A stretch of 64,000 nt of DNA from Pseudisothecium myosuroides (lineage: Eukaryota > Streptophyta > Bryopsida > Hypnales > Lembophyllaceae), in contig OX637289.1 of the NCBI GenBank assembly GCA_951799445.1, positions 46,910,264 to 46,974,263 of the forward strand, given 5' to 3'. The notes below the pieces were generated by a model. That model ran no database searches, was not told the origin of the DNA, and was given only the letters and a program-made list of their open reading frames with translations. The translations under genes and the position numbers were made by a program. Shown one piece after another: positions 48,912-61,434 of the stretch; position 1 is the first letter of the stretch, and each line of letters starts with the position of its first letter.

Positions 48912-51900
48912 TCAAACAGGCCCTCCATTGAAAGACCCAGTTTTAATTATTAGAGGCGCATTAACTAAGTCTTTCTTCAGGAATCTCTCCAGCAAAGCGT
49001 GCAGTTGCTTCTGATCAAGCGGCTGCCAGGAACACACAGAAACCTCGAGTGATTAGTTTCATAATCCTAAGCATCATTCAGCATCCTAATCATCGATTGA
49101 CAAAGAATCAATCACGCAGCAATATGGAGTCCAGTACATAAACATTTCGACGTATCTGGGCTCTAAACTAGGTGAAACACATTTATGAAAATCATAACCG
49201 ATACTAGAAACAACACATCAACAAACCAAGAAATGCCAACCACCTTAAACTCCACAGAACGGATATAAGGAAGAGTTAAATAAACACACGTAAAAGAGAT
49301 TTTAGAACTATACTCGATACATATTGTTATACTGACCAAACTTCTATGGATTCTTATTCGTGCATCTCAAATGTTTTGCAAGGCAAAGGACCGAGTAACA
49401 AGTTTCTTAAATGTATTACATGAAACGCGGGATACAAGTCATTTCTACGTGAATAATATATCAAAATCATATAAATCAAGCACAGAATACATGAGGCAAA
49501 TCTTGGGCATCTTGGATATTGCACGCAAAACCTACAATGGTTCAAAGTTTTGACTGATTGATGAGTTACAAAACTGACATGAACTCTGATATTAATAAGG
49601 TTTGGTACGATCTCAAAATCAACATGTATTCATCATGCAAGATGTTAAGGGTGTCGCAGTTCGGTATATGTTGTAATAGGGTACATCCACCTTTGTGGCT
49701 ACTGCAGAGCACGTGAGTCTTACCTTGGTTAAATAGTCATCCATTCCTGAGGTAAAGCATAGTGACCGCGTCTTCACCACCACATCGGCCGTCACAGCAA
49801 CGATAGGGAGTCGATGATGAGGGCAAAAATCCTCGCTGGAATTCTGACACAGCTCGCAAGTCTCCAGCTCCCATTTTCGTATCCGACGGGTCGCTTCCCA
49901 ACCATCCACCTGCCCAATCCAAAAACTCGTTAACCCTCTTTCTTTCCTGAATTTTTGAATATTTGTGCTGATCTTTTTGTACAAGTGCACTATTTACCTG
50001 AAATCCATGAAATTGGTTATCAAGGAAGGTTGCTCTTTAAAGACTCGAGCATTACTTTGGAAGAATGAGAAGCTGTTTGAACGAAACATCACCCTGAAGC
50101 GCTTTGTTCATCATCCAGAATACGGACTTCAGGGGTTAGGGGTTAATATTATTCACCCAATGAATAATATCACAGAATACTCAGTTTCGACACACATTCA
50201 TTATCCTTGGCCCAAAATTGCCGCCTGTCCTCATTTGATTGGGTGGAACCAGTTATAAGATGACGTGAGAGTTGAATTTAGAAACAAATATAAGTAATAG
50301 TTTTAAATTATGGATTTACCTCTGGCATCTGAATATCCATCAATACCAAATCAAACTCCTTCCCTTCCTTTTGATTTTGCACAGCCGTGACAGCCTCCGC
50401 ACCACCATCCACTGTGGTTACAGTGGCTCCATATCGCGACAGCATCGAAGAGGCTACTCTTCTATTGACCATGTTGTCGTCCACCTGGACATTGATCCAC
50501 CAAAATAATGGGCTCTAATCAGGAACCACCAATTGGCCTTTTGAAAAACCTCAGACAGTAGTATGTAAACACAATGGTGAAAACAGTGCGCTATCTAATC
50601 ACACTATGTGAACATAGTTTTCAAGAAATTAAGAATTTTTAGATTGATCAAGGGTAGAGGCAAGATAAGCATAATGCAAGCATTCATGGAGAGACCTTCC
50701 CATCGTTCATCGGAAGACCTCCCTATGGTCCACAATTTGTACAGACTTACAAAGGTGTTCATTATCACTAATTCAAATGCTTCGTTCACAAGAATTCAAC
50801 ACTTCAATGACAGGCCCACTGCACACACATCTTTATGACTAATGTCCAAAAATTACTGAAAAAGTCTAGGTTTGCTCGAAGACCATTTCCTTGGGCTGCC
50901 CAGCCATGAAGATCAATCAACACTTACCACTAAGAGCTTTCGTCCACTGAGCATATTGGCATTGGCATTGGGTTTCTTCATGGGCGCTCGGGCTGGCACA
51001 CCAACCGCTTCCAACAAAACCGTGGCGAGAGTAGCGTAGCGAAGGGGCTTCGCGATGATGTGGGAGATTCCGGACTCCTTGAGCTCCTTCTCTCCAGCCG
51101 GGGTGAGGCCCATGGACAGAGCAAGCACAGGCAGAGTCTTCAGACTGGGGATCTTCCGAATTGAGGAAGCCAACTCCAAAATCGATTCGTGAGGTAAGCC
51201 TTTGAGGTCCACGACCACCCCGTGCACTTTCGTGCTTCGGTCCCTATAAAACCCAAGCACTGGCATCAGCAAAAGATGGACCTACCGCTGATATCTCACA
51301 TAGCCATTAGCAGAACACTCCTCTGATAGCGTCCTGATAACAATGTTGGGCACAGGAGCTTTGAGCTTTCTCAAGCAGGTGGCGACAGAAACCGTCGACA
51401 AGGTAGATCAGGATGGTGCCCACAGCAGCAGAATTAGAAGGCCCCAAGGACTAGATTCAGCAATGGCTTTACCCAAAGCCGACGTCTCACGTAGCCGTTA
51501 TCAGAACACTCCTCGGATAGTATTCTGATAACACTCTTGTGAGTCGGTTTGACACACGGACTTTGCAAGTAATCAAGCATGTTGTCCACGACCTGTACAA
51601 ATAGAGTCCACGGCAGCCGAAATTTACCTTTTCAGAAAATCCATAGTGGATGCCACGTCCTCTGTAAACGAATCAATGCTAATGCCTAAGCACCGCAAGT
51701 AACTGGCTGTCACTTCCTGCAGAACCATGTGCATCAATTCAGCACATCCGCACCATTGTCATCACCAAGTCACCAAATTCAACCAACATTTTTCTTACCT
51801 AACGAACACTTTCTGTGGAAAAATTACTACTCAAGTCAAATCAATTAGTGCAAGAAGCACTACAAGTTTTATATTGCATTATTCTATTATAACAAAATTT

Positions 51901-52520
51901 ACTTCCAAAATTTTCATGGCATATATAATACTCCCGCATACTGCAAGTAGCCACTGAAAAAATAGAAAAATGATATCTAGTAGATAAAATGCAAACAATT
52001 AGAATGTCTCGCACGTCTAGTTGAATCAAATTGAGTACTTATGAAAGATTATTAACGGCGTTTCTGGGAAAAACAAGACATGAATCACAAGGAGGTCTCC
52101 CTATGGTCAATTTCTCTATATGCTGTCTTAAAAAAATCCCGAAACACTGAAATTTTACTGTAAACCTGGTTTATTACACTGGTTGCTATCCACAGAGAGA
52201 TGTTAATATGATCATTACAGTACCTGGCGGACAATATTGCTGTCAACAAGAGCGACGTGTAGTCCTCGCAGTTTCGTCTTATCTGCCAAGGAAGCTTTAT
52301 GACAGCTACTGAGCTTCTCATCAGCCGTCTCTGGAACAGATAAAGGGAGAGTAAATTCAAACACACTTCCTTCCCCTGGCTTGCTCTTGACAGTGAGAGC
52401 CCCGTTCATCAATTTGATTAATTTCTGTGCAATAACACATCAGTGGATGAGTACAACAAAACCAATTAATTAATTAATTAATTATTGGTCCTCATAAACA
52501 TTGGTCCTCATAAACCAGGA

Positions 52521-52560
<40 letters not shown>

Positions 52561-55500
52561 GTGTGTGTGTGTGTGTGTGTGCGCGCAGGGACAAGCATAT
52601 ATATGCAGGGACAAGCTGGGGAAAAAAAAAAAAAAAAGATTTGAATCTCCTGTTCTGAAAGAGGACTTCTCTTACCTGGCAAATTGACAAGCCAATGCCA
52701 GTCCCTCCATACTCCCTTGAGGTGCTGCTATCAGCTTGCGAAAAGGGCTGGAACAAGCGGTGCTGGTTACGGAGGGGGATGCCAATACCTTGAAAAGAAA
52801 ATTCTAGAATTATCAATAACCAAGAAGTTGGCACAGTAAGTTCTACAGAGCTAAAATTTAGTAAACCACACGTTGCAAATGTTTTCGGTCATTGAATGGA
52901 GTCTTGGGTTTAGGTCCAAAAAACAATGAGCACTTGTAAAAAGTGAGATAATCGAAGAATCATGTAAACATATACACGATCATACAAAGTCTTGAAATTC
53001 GAATTGAGTAAGTCATCACCTGTGTCTTCGACGGAAACTATAACTGTAAAGTCCTTTGGTGGCTTGCACGTCCTTCCAGAAATTGTTGTCAATTTCCAAG
53101 CCCTCCAAGCTAACACGGCTTCGATAGTGTTGGCTTCATCTCCAGGATGCATGCTTAGTCTTGGAGCCGTATTCCCTCTTCCCAAGTCAGACGCGTCTCT
53201 TCTTAAACCTGTCTTTGGATATTGGTAGCTTTCATTAGGGCTTGAGTTGGGCACCACCTGAGAAAGCTGTTTGGATGCGGGTTGCTTGGGAGCTGGATTC
53301 ACTATAAACACGGATTCAGAGGCTGGAAAACTTTCATCTTCTTCCGAATGAGGATCCATCACGCGTACAGAAACCAGAATACTACCCTCCTTGGTGAACT
53401 GAGGACACAAAGAACACAGTAAAATTAGATTAAGAGTAATACAAAACAGCAGCATATCTACAAGCATGACTCTTTCCTGGGTTCGATGAAGCTGAAGGTT
53501 GAATAAACCTACGCAAAACAAGGTTTCTAGGTTTAAAAATTTAGATAAGATCATAAAGAAAATCTCCATATGATCATCGTGACCACAAAGAGACCTTCCC
53601 AAGAATCATAGAAAGACTTCCTTAATGATGCTATCCAAAGCTCCTGAAACAGTTTAAGCTTTACTGAAAAAAATGTTGCAAGCATTTGTTACGGGAGTCT
53701 AAATTTGAGAGTAACAAGGGAATCTGTACAGGCTGTCAAGTAGAAGAACAGAGAGTATGACTGTATGCTCAAGATGTACTGAACGACATGAAGCTTGCAA
53801 GAAACAAAAGATTGATGAGAAAATAAAATATAACTAGACAGGGAAACTAATTCCAAGGCGTACCTTCAAGGCGTTACTAACAAGATTCACCAGAATCTGC
53901 CAAAAAAAAACATACTCCACCATGTCAAATGTTTATTCTCTTTAAAAGGCAATATTTCTTTCAAAAACTTTGCCAAAGCGAGAAAACTTTACCGCAATTG
54001 TACGATGAAGTCCAGTACCTGACGAAATCGTCCAGGATCCCCACATACACAGGTCGGCACAGCCTCATGTACCAGCATGAAAACCTCAAGCTTCTTCTGT
54101 TGCAGCTTCTCATCAAACAAAGTGAAGACACTGTCCACTTCCTTGCGGAGGTTGAATGCCACAGTCTCGAGCTCCATCTTCCCGGCCTCAATCTTGGATA
54201 AGTCCAGAACATCGTTGATGAGCGCGCTAATAAAACCCACCGACAAAACGTCGCATTAGCAAAATCGACAAAACCTCCTTCACTCCAAGTGAATTGAAAG
54301 TTGATAAACCATTCTACTATGACGCACATTCCCACCAATGGCTAGTTCTAAAACTTGGTAATCACTACTAGTAACGGTGGTAGGGAGATGGAGGTATACA
54401 TAAGCGCATTCCCACTTGCTTGAGCAACTTTGACATAATCAAGCTGTGTTGCTGTTAATTCTGTTCCCATCAGCAAATTGGTCATGCCTGCAAAACACCC
54501 ATAGAGATCACACATTAAATAGCTTGAATTGCCATCCACTATACACTAAAAGGCATTACCACACTCAGGAAACCACTTGGTCATATAGGACCAATGACAT
54601 ACTACCACATTACAACTTTTCCTCTAGTTTTTTCCTAACGTAATATTCCTCTAAATGAGCTCATAAATGAAGGAGGCCAAACGTGGGGCAAGTAATTGAC
54701 CAGAGACACTCACCAATGACTCCGTTCATAGGCGTCCTACATCAAATAGCCACGAATTGGTCGTCAGTGCTGAGCAAACCCACAAATCGAAAACGAACGA
54801 AAACGAACGACAAACATAGACAAAATCCTTTCAACTCCTGGAAACTAGTGTCACCTGGAGTCAAGTAACTAAACAATTAAACATCCAGAGTTTAAGCCCT
54901 AAGAGTCCCTGGTAGGAGCTTTTTAGGCAAAATAAATTAACAAATGAGAAGAATCTAGACATCATTTTTGTAAATTTTATTTTTCTCCCCATCTCTACAT
55001 GCACAATAACCACGAAGCACCAAGAACCACGCTAGTTACATCGCTAAAGAAAAGACAGAAATTGTTTTTTCAACATAGTTGGATGTACTTCGTAGCTCTC
55101 ATAATAAGCTCTTGAAAACATTCCTAATCCACCGAGTGGATGCCGGCTCTATTAGAGGTTGACCCAAAAATCACGCGCAGAGGCTATTCTCCACAACAAC
55201 CACCTAAGCCTCGCCATCTCATTGAAGAAGAGACACAAAAGGCAAGCCCGCAAGGCACCTGATTTCATGCGAAACGGTTGCCAAAAAGCTAGACTTGGCT
55301 TTGTCGGCCGCCTCCGCGGCCAGTTTCGCCGACTTTAGATCCTCATTCATGTTCTCGAAGACGGTGCAGTCACGCTCAATCGACTTCATGCGCTTCACGA
55401 CGTAGATGACGATGATGGAAAAGAAAAGCACCACCAGCGACATGAGCAACGGCCACGCGATGATATTCCGGAGCGCCACCACTTTCAAGTTGTGCTTGGG

Positions 55501-57705
55501 AATGCAGCGGAGCTCGAACTCCTGCGTGCCGTACACCCAGCTCACGGACGACATGCCCTTCGCTGCTGTAGTTCTGCCCGCGGGGTCGTACAATGCCAAC
55601 ACACAAGTGGTTCCCGGGGTGGAGCTGCAGTCGTAATCGCCCTTCAACTGGAAATTATCCTTGGCGGATTGCTCCACGATGTACACCGCCACCACGTCCA
55701 TTTCTATGTCGTCGATGAACCTGGACTCCCACAACACGCATCCACACAACACACAATTTTCCCTTCTTCAGGAACTGGCTTACATTGTAAGAAAATCCAT
55801 TTCCTTCTTGTGCACTCAATCCACAGTCATCTAATGCAAGACACTTATCATATGGTCAAGTTTTCCTCTTTAAGTGCACGCAGTTGATGAGTGGTGAATG
55901 AGAAGCCCCTGGTTTTAATGAGATTTGGGGTGATTTGGGGTGTTATATCACTGAATGCGTCGTAAGAGATACACATGATTCGTGAACCATTTTGCGTCAA
56001 TCATCGATACATGTAAGGTTGAAATCACTTCACTTCAAGATTTGGGTGTGAGGTGAATGGCATGTTCTACAATAAGAGAAGCAAACCCTAAGAGGTTGGA
56101 ATCTCACCTTTCGGAGAGATTTTGGGAGCTTCTCACTAAATGCGTCATAAGCGATACACTTGATTCGGGAACCATTTCACTCCGGGAAGGTTTAAAGCTC
56201 AAACATCGGCAATTGTAAGAAGGTTGAATTCACGTCAAACTTTAAAATTTGGGGTGTGCGGTGAATGGCACATTTAACAATACCAGCAGCAAACCCTATA
56301 AGACTAAAATCTCACCGTTCGGTGAGCTTTGGGGAGTTTCTCACTAAATGCGTCATAAGAGATACACATGATTCTTAATCTAAGATTGATCAATCAGGGA
56401 TACTTTGAAATCACTTCATACTTCAAGATTCGGGGTTTGAGGAGAATGGCATGTTTAGCGTACCAGCAGCACGAGAGCGCCAAACCCTAAACGGCTGGAA
56501 TCTCACCTGGACAGCACTCTGGCGAAGATTTCGGTGATGTTGAGCACGGTTCCGACGTACCCTTCGCACGCCTGCCCTCTCGCGTCGTCCGGCGCGAACG
56601 ACGACGCGACTTGCCCTGGACCATAGTAAGCCAGATACGCGCCCATCTGCCAGGCATTCAAACCAGTTTCCGTCGCAGGCGAGAGCGTGAACAGCCCGGT
56701 GTCGCGAGCGGCGAAGATGGCGGACCGCAGCACCGGGTACGCCGCATGGTCCAGAAGCGGCACCGGTGTGTCCGTCGATTGGGATTCGAACACGACAGGC
56801 GCGTACTCAGAGGAATTGGAGCGCACAGATGCAGTATTGTTACGCCACACGCTGATGCTGCCGTTCCATTTCCGCTCGAAGGCCGCGCGCTCGCTCTGCA
56901 GCACGCGCTCCAAGTACACCAGGCTCTTCACATTGGGGCGCAGGAAGAGCGTTTGTAAGGCGAAGTTGCGCCATATGCTTTCGTCCACGTTGGGGACGCT
57001 GGCCAACAGACCGATGATGACGAAGGACGCGTTCAGGTTGTTCTCCACTTCTGACTTGAGGATCTGCCATACCATCAAAAACACGGGATGTATGTAAGGT
57101 TGTCTGTACATTTGTAAACATGGGTTGTATCAGAGCGCCAACATTAGTGGATGTCAAGATAGGAGTCAATGCTCTTGATATGAGTGAATCCCACGAAGAT
57201 GGCTCACAAGAAACCCTACAACGTGGGAAATGGATTCACATCGTCGCAATCGACAATCATAGCCATGTCCTTGAGGCTGTTATTAGCAATGTGAGCAGTA
57301 CTATCACATCTTCTTAAAAATCGAGTGAACCCACTCTAGAAGCCACTGTTGTGACGTTCGAGGTATGCAACAAGTGCTCTTAAAAAAAAACTAGATACGC
57401 GGTTTCAGGTGGGTGTCTGAAACTATGCCAATTAAGAAAACTCCGCCATTTATCCTCACCTCCTTCCGATTCTCGCACTTGAGGGAAAACTTCTCCTTCA
57501 TGCTATGCAAGGACGCTCTCCAGAGCCAGAATCCGACGCCGCAAGCGACTACCAGCCCCAACAGCACAACCATCGCTCGCGCATACTTGTTCTTCATGCA
57601 CGCGGTCGACTTTCTGTGCCAATTCTTCTGCCATGAAGGGAGCAAGGGTTTCCGCGAGCTCCATCTCTCGCTGATTCCACCCCCCTCCATCTTCTCCATC
57701 TTCAC
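48912..57705 (-). CDS. CHASE-domain hybrid histidine kinase (cytokinin-receptor family)
   Basis: A membrane sensor kinase, predicted to bind a cytokinin-like ligand through CHASE and pass phosphate to HPt proteins. Exons (plus coordinates): 57460-57705, 56507-57063, 55259-55720, 54714-54736, 54400-54487, 54019-54226, 53864-53896, 53020-53398, 52676-52788, 52224-52424, 51628-51716, 51286-51369, 50928-51243, 50320-50484, 49724-49909, 48912-49022. They total 3261 nt, exactly 1086 codons plus stop. Order: TM1 about 43-65, CHASE (EYAPVVF) to about 300, TM2 ([18 protein letters not shown]), H-box [15 protein letters not shown] with His419, N-box [13 protein letters not shown]1 VEDTGIGIP, FQPFSQ, G2 GGTGIGL. 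A pseudo-receiver follows, then a receiver with D935/D936, phospho-acceptor D983 ([10 protein letters not shown]) and K1050 (TKPLD). Every key catalytic residue is present. All introns are GT-AG. The exon at 51286-51369 is the least certain. The CHASE domain is divergent from Arabidopsis AHKs. Confidence 0.9.
49990..50319 (-). repeat. Dispersed repeat in histidine kinase intron
   Basis: Bases 50010-50120 of this intron are a diverged copy of 13685-13830. The intron is otherwise unremarkable. Confidence 0.5.
51286..51592 (-). repeat. Duplicated exon-like segment in pseudo-receiver
   Basis: 51481-51532 and 51290-51341 are direct copies (43 of 52 bases the same), with weaker similarity on both sides, about 190 bp apart. 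Two exon models keep the phase between the flanking exons: 51491-51592 (102 nt) and 51286-51369 (84 nt). In the shared frame VIR-LSEECS-NGYV, most differences between copies are at third positions, which favours that frame and the 84-nt model. The acceptor of the second copy (CTTGAG) is weak. Confidence 0.6.
52527..52582. repeat. TA/TG microsatellite in intron
   Basis: An uninterrupted TA run is followed by a TG run and GCGCGC in the intron between exons 9 and 10 of the histidine kinase; a long A run (about 52624-52637) follows. Confidence 0.9.
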
Positions 57706-58763
57706 TCCGACGCGCCATTCGCCACAAATCTAGAATAATTCCGGAAGCATAGCAACTCTGCCATCTGGACAGGAAATCGAATGTCTCGTATCACCGAGTT
57801 TCAACACCTCGCACTGAAAATACCACCTGCTCCAACCCAATGAAACTCCCTCGAAACATCACCGCTGCTAGGTATCGACCCTGGTCGTCCACTCGCATCG
57901 AAGCTCGCAGTCGGAAACCCAAGCACCAACGACTCATTCTCACCCAACGATCTCACTACCTAATACTATAAAACCAAATTCCTGGCACCACAGAGAAAAT
58001 GTCAAAAGCACTCTGCCTCGGGCGGCAATCCACCTGAAAGCGTGACCGTGTCACCAAACTCTGACATCGAGGTGCGCCCCCATTCCCATCTGTGCACGGC
58101 ACTGCGAACACAAAGCTAGCCAAAAAAACTCCGACAAATACAAAACAGCCTAGTTTCACAATCTGCGCCACATATAAAGTCGGGATTCACGACCACCAGT
58201 GCTCCAAAACGGTCTCCTTGGACGCCCAACGTGGCTTTTGATCGATCTGAACCCGATCTGATAAAACTAGGACATACGATTCGGTCTCTTCTGGGAATCT
58301 GAGATATAGTACGCCGTAGTGGGCCAAAAGATCTACGTAAGCAACCTACGCGGTAGTTGTGTCCAGACTGACCGGCTACGTCCAAGAGTTGCAGACAGTT
58401 AGACTTGACGGCCGAAGGGGGGTTGGTGGAGATCGTGATAAGCTACTGTATCATACCACCGATGGGGGAGACGGCGACTGCAGGAAAAAAAATTGAAGGA
58501 ACCCAACCCCGAGTTGCAGGAAAAAATTGAAGAAACTGTCGAGAAGCTGCGAATTTGGAGAATCTCGGAGACGGAGATTCGGAAATAGCAAATCGAGGGA
58601 GCCTCACTGTTGCCTTTTTTCTGCACCGCACTGCAGTCCGTCATGATGAGGGGTGTACTTGAAAAATCTGCGAGACGGGGCCACGGCAGCATTCATTGGT
58701 CGCTGTCAGCTGCCACCGGAAAATGGAATTCGGCGCACTGCATTTTTAACTCGTTTACTCTTC
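57706..58763 (-). promoter_or_regulatory. Histidine kinase 5' leader and promoter region
   Basis: This GC-richer kilobase lies directly upstream of the kinase start codon and ends where the family A transposon begins (58764). It has several short overlapping frames and no conserved protein, as expected of a long 5' UTR plus promoter. No individual element could be assigned. Confidence 0.45.
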
Positions 58764-59117
58764 TTAACCCCTAAATGCCCAAGGCCTGTTTTGAGCTTCC
58801 TGAAATTTGCTCTAAATTGAACAAAAAGCCAACATTTTGAGAAGTTGTATCAATTTTTTTTTAATTGTAACTGTACAAATTCAAATTAGACATGTTGAAA
58901 ATCACATAGGAAAAGAAAACACAACAATATCACTTATTAATTGAAAGATTATAATGTTTGAACATGAGGGTGTTAAAACTAAGAAATTCTTTCAATCCTT
59001 TTTTCACATGTCAAATCTAAAAAGTTGGTCACCAAAAAAATATGAGGTTAAAGGGCATGGCATGCATAATTCCAATCAATTTATGGCTTCTCAAAATCTA
59101 CTCTACAATTTTTTTAA

Positions 59118-60049
59118 CCCCTAAAGGACCGTTGTCCCTTCGGGGGACAAATGCGTTTTCGGGCAGGTACCTACGGGCTGAAATTTTCTCCTGATTTTTT
59201 GAAACTTTTTTTGGAGATAGAAAAACTGATAAGTTTTGTGGGAATATAATTTTTTTCACAATCGGTGCCCGGGAAAAAGAGTTATGACCAAATAAGCTCA
59301 AAACAGGGGACGGCGGGCAGCTCGGGCAGCAAAAAAAAAATGGACAAAAATTTGATTTTTTTTTTTAATATTTTTTTCTCATAGATTATATTTTTGTCTA
59401 TCCGGAAAGCTTTGATTCATTTCATTTGGATATGTTATGAGAAAGTTATGGACATTCTTGTTTTTCGGGCAGTTAGAGCATCGTCTTGAAAAAAATAACT
59501 TGTAAGATTCATTTCTGAATGCAATCTTTCAAATTTTTCAATTTTTTTTTTTTGCATGGTTTAATTTAGTTGCTAGAACAATCTCACCATTGGGATTAGT
59601 GAATTTTAATTCCATCTAAGAGATATTAATATTTTAGATTTTCCTTCTATCTCGTACTTACTTCTACTTAACAATTTTTTTAAGAATGATAATTAAGTTT
59701 TTTTGAATTTCTTTTTTTTTCCTAGACTCTCAACTCAATTCTCCTCTATAAAGATTTAAAGCTCAAAACTCTGTAGTGCAAAAATTTTAAATTAAAAATG
59801 TTTAAAGTCAAAAAATCTAGTCCCTCAATGTGCTGAAAAACTTGTTTTTTTCACTTTAAACGCAGATATCTTGCAATCTATGCGGTCAAAAATTCTGAAA
59901 TTTTTTCCACACATTCTCATACTAGTTAGGTGTAAGATCCTACGGTTAGATTTGCAAAAAGAACATTTTTCAAATTTTTTTACTGTTTGCTATAGAAATG
60001 GCAATTTTCACTGTTTTTTGGCAGAAAAAAGGCCTCGGTCCTTTAGGGG
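59118..60049. mobile_element. Family B TTAA-type element, copy 1
   Basis: Ends CCCCTAAAGGACC and GGTCCTTTAGGGG are perfect inverted repeats, flanked by TTAA at 59114-59117 and 60050-60053. The uninterrupted family A copy shows a single TTAA at the same point (TTTTTTTAAATGAATTTC near 18905), which demonstrates insertion with TTAA duplication. 932 bp; the open frame at 59871-60053 is at the end and is not a transposase. Confidence 0.9.
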
Positions 60050-60291
60050 TTAAATGAATTTCTAATGTGATTTTTCCTCCAAGATCTAGTGTATTTGAGG
60101 CTCATTTCCAAGAGCCCTCAACACTATGGAAAGTCAAGATTGCAATGGGTACCCTTGCACAAAATCTTGAGTAGAAAAATCGTAATCCATCATTTTCAAA
60201 ATCGGACTTTTAAAGCTAAAGCTAGACTTCAAAAAGAATTTTACAAAAATATAAACTACTAAAAATAGCAACTTGGTTAGATTTTATTTAA

Positions 60292-61215
60292 CCCCTAAAG
60301 GACCCTTGTCCCTTGGGGGGACAAATGCGTTTTCGGGTAGGTACCTACGGGCTGAAATTTTCTCTTGATTTTTTGAAACTTTTTCTGGAGCTTGAAAAGT
60401 TGATTAGCTTCATGGGAATATAAATTTTTTCACAATTGGTGCCTAGGAACAATAGTTATGACCAAATAAGCTCGAAATAGGGGACGGCGGGCAGCCCGGG
60501 CAAAAAAAATTGGCAAAAATTTGATTTTTTTTTATAATTTTTTCTCATAGATTATATTTTTTTCTATCTGGAAAGCTTTGATTCATTTCATTTGGATTTG
60601 TTATGAGAAAGTTATGGACATTCCTATTTCTTGGGCAGTTAGAGCATCTTCTTGAAAAAAATAACTTGTAGGATTCATTTCTGAATGCTGTTTTTGCAAT
60701 TTTTCAAAAAAGATAAATTCTCATGGTTTAGTTTACTTGTTAGAACAATCTCACCATTGGGATTAGGGAATTTTAATTCCATCTAAAATATATGAATATT
60801 TTAGATTTTCCTTCTATCTCGTACCTACTTCTACTTAACAATTTTTTTAGGAATGATAATTAAGTTTTTTTGAATAATGTTTTTCCCCTAGACTCTCAAC
60901 TCAATTCTCCACTAAAAAGATTTAAAGCTCAAAACTCTGTGTTGCTAATATTTTAAGTTTAAAATGTTCAAAGTCAAAAAATCCAGTCTCGCAATGTGCT
61001 GAAAAATTTGTTTTTTCCACTTTAAACGCAGATATCTTGCAATATGTGCGTTCAAAAATTCTGAAATTTTTTCCACACACTCTCATACTAGTTAGGTGTA
61101 AGATCCTATGGTTAGATGTGCAAAAAAAACATTTTTCAATTTTTTTTACTATTTGCTATAGAAATGGCAGTTTTCAGTGTTTTTTGGCAGAAAAAAGGCC
61201 TCGGTCCTTTAGGGG
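60292..61215. mobile_element. Family B TTAA-type element, copy 2
   Basis: Same perfect ends, with TTAA at 60288-60291 and 61216-61219. The matching site in the other family A copy is TTTAGCTTCAAAG near 19140, one base from TTAA. About 924 bp and highly similar to copy 1, including the terminal open frame (61037-61219), so both inserted recently or from the same source. Confidence 0.9.
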
Positions 61216-61256
61216 TTAACTTCAAAGTATTGCCGACACTAGAATTTGGTGCCTCC

Positions 61257-61417
61257 ACTAGAAGAACCCCACGTTAGTCTAAACAAAAAATGTGGGTTAA
61301 AATTTGTTGAGATCCATGTTTTCAACGCTAGATTCCCAGATTCCAGCGTTAGAAACATGATTCTCAACAAATTTCAACCCACATTTTTTGTTTAGACCAA
61401 CGCGAGGTTCTTCTAGT
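61257..61417. mobile_element. 161-bp near-perfect hairpin element
   Basis: ACTAGAAGAACC and AGTCTAAACAAAAAATGTGG on the left pair with their inverse on the right (GTTTAGACCAACG, GGTTCTTCTAGT), leaving a loop of only a few bases. It is inserted in family A sequence near its right end and is absent from the copy at 18561-19194. The arms are about 75 bp with few mismatches. Confidence 0.8.
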
Positions 61418-61434
61418 ACTCAGGCATTTAGGGG

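Larger units (their letters stand above)
58768..61434. mobile_element. Family A TTAA-type element with three nested insertions
   Basis: It starts CCCCTAAATGCCCAAGGCC after TTAA (58764-58767) and ends CATTTAGGGG before TTAG (61435-61438, a one-base change from TTAA). Its own sequence is collinear with the 634-bp copy at 18561-19194 but is interrupted by two family B elements (59118-60049, 60292-61215) and a hairpin (61257-61417). Without the insertions it would be about the same size. Confidence 0.85.

Noticed and set aside
51450..51596. Exon reading [20 protein letters not shown] as the sole exon 12
   Set aside because: That frame does not join exon 11 or exon 13 in phase, although the DNA is clearly related to the in-phase segment at 51286-51369.
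57956..58171. Signal-peptide-like frame (minus) upstream of the histidine kinase
   Set aside because: It begins with GTG, not ATG, and overlaps other frames in the kinase 5' leader. No family recognised.
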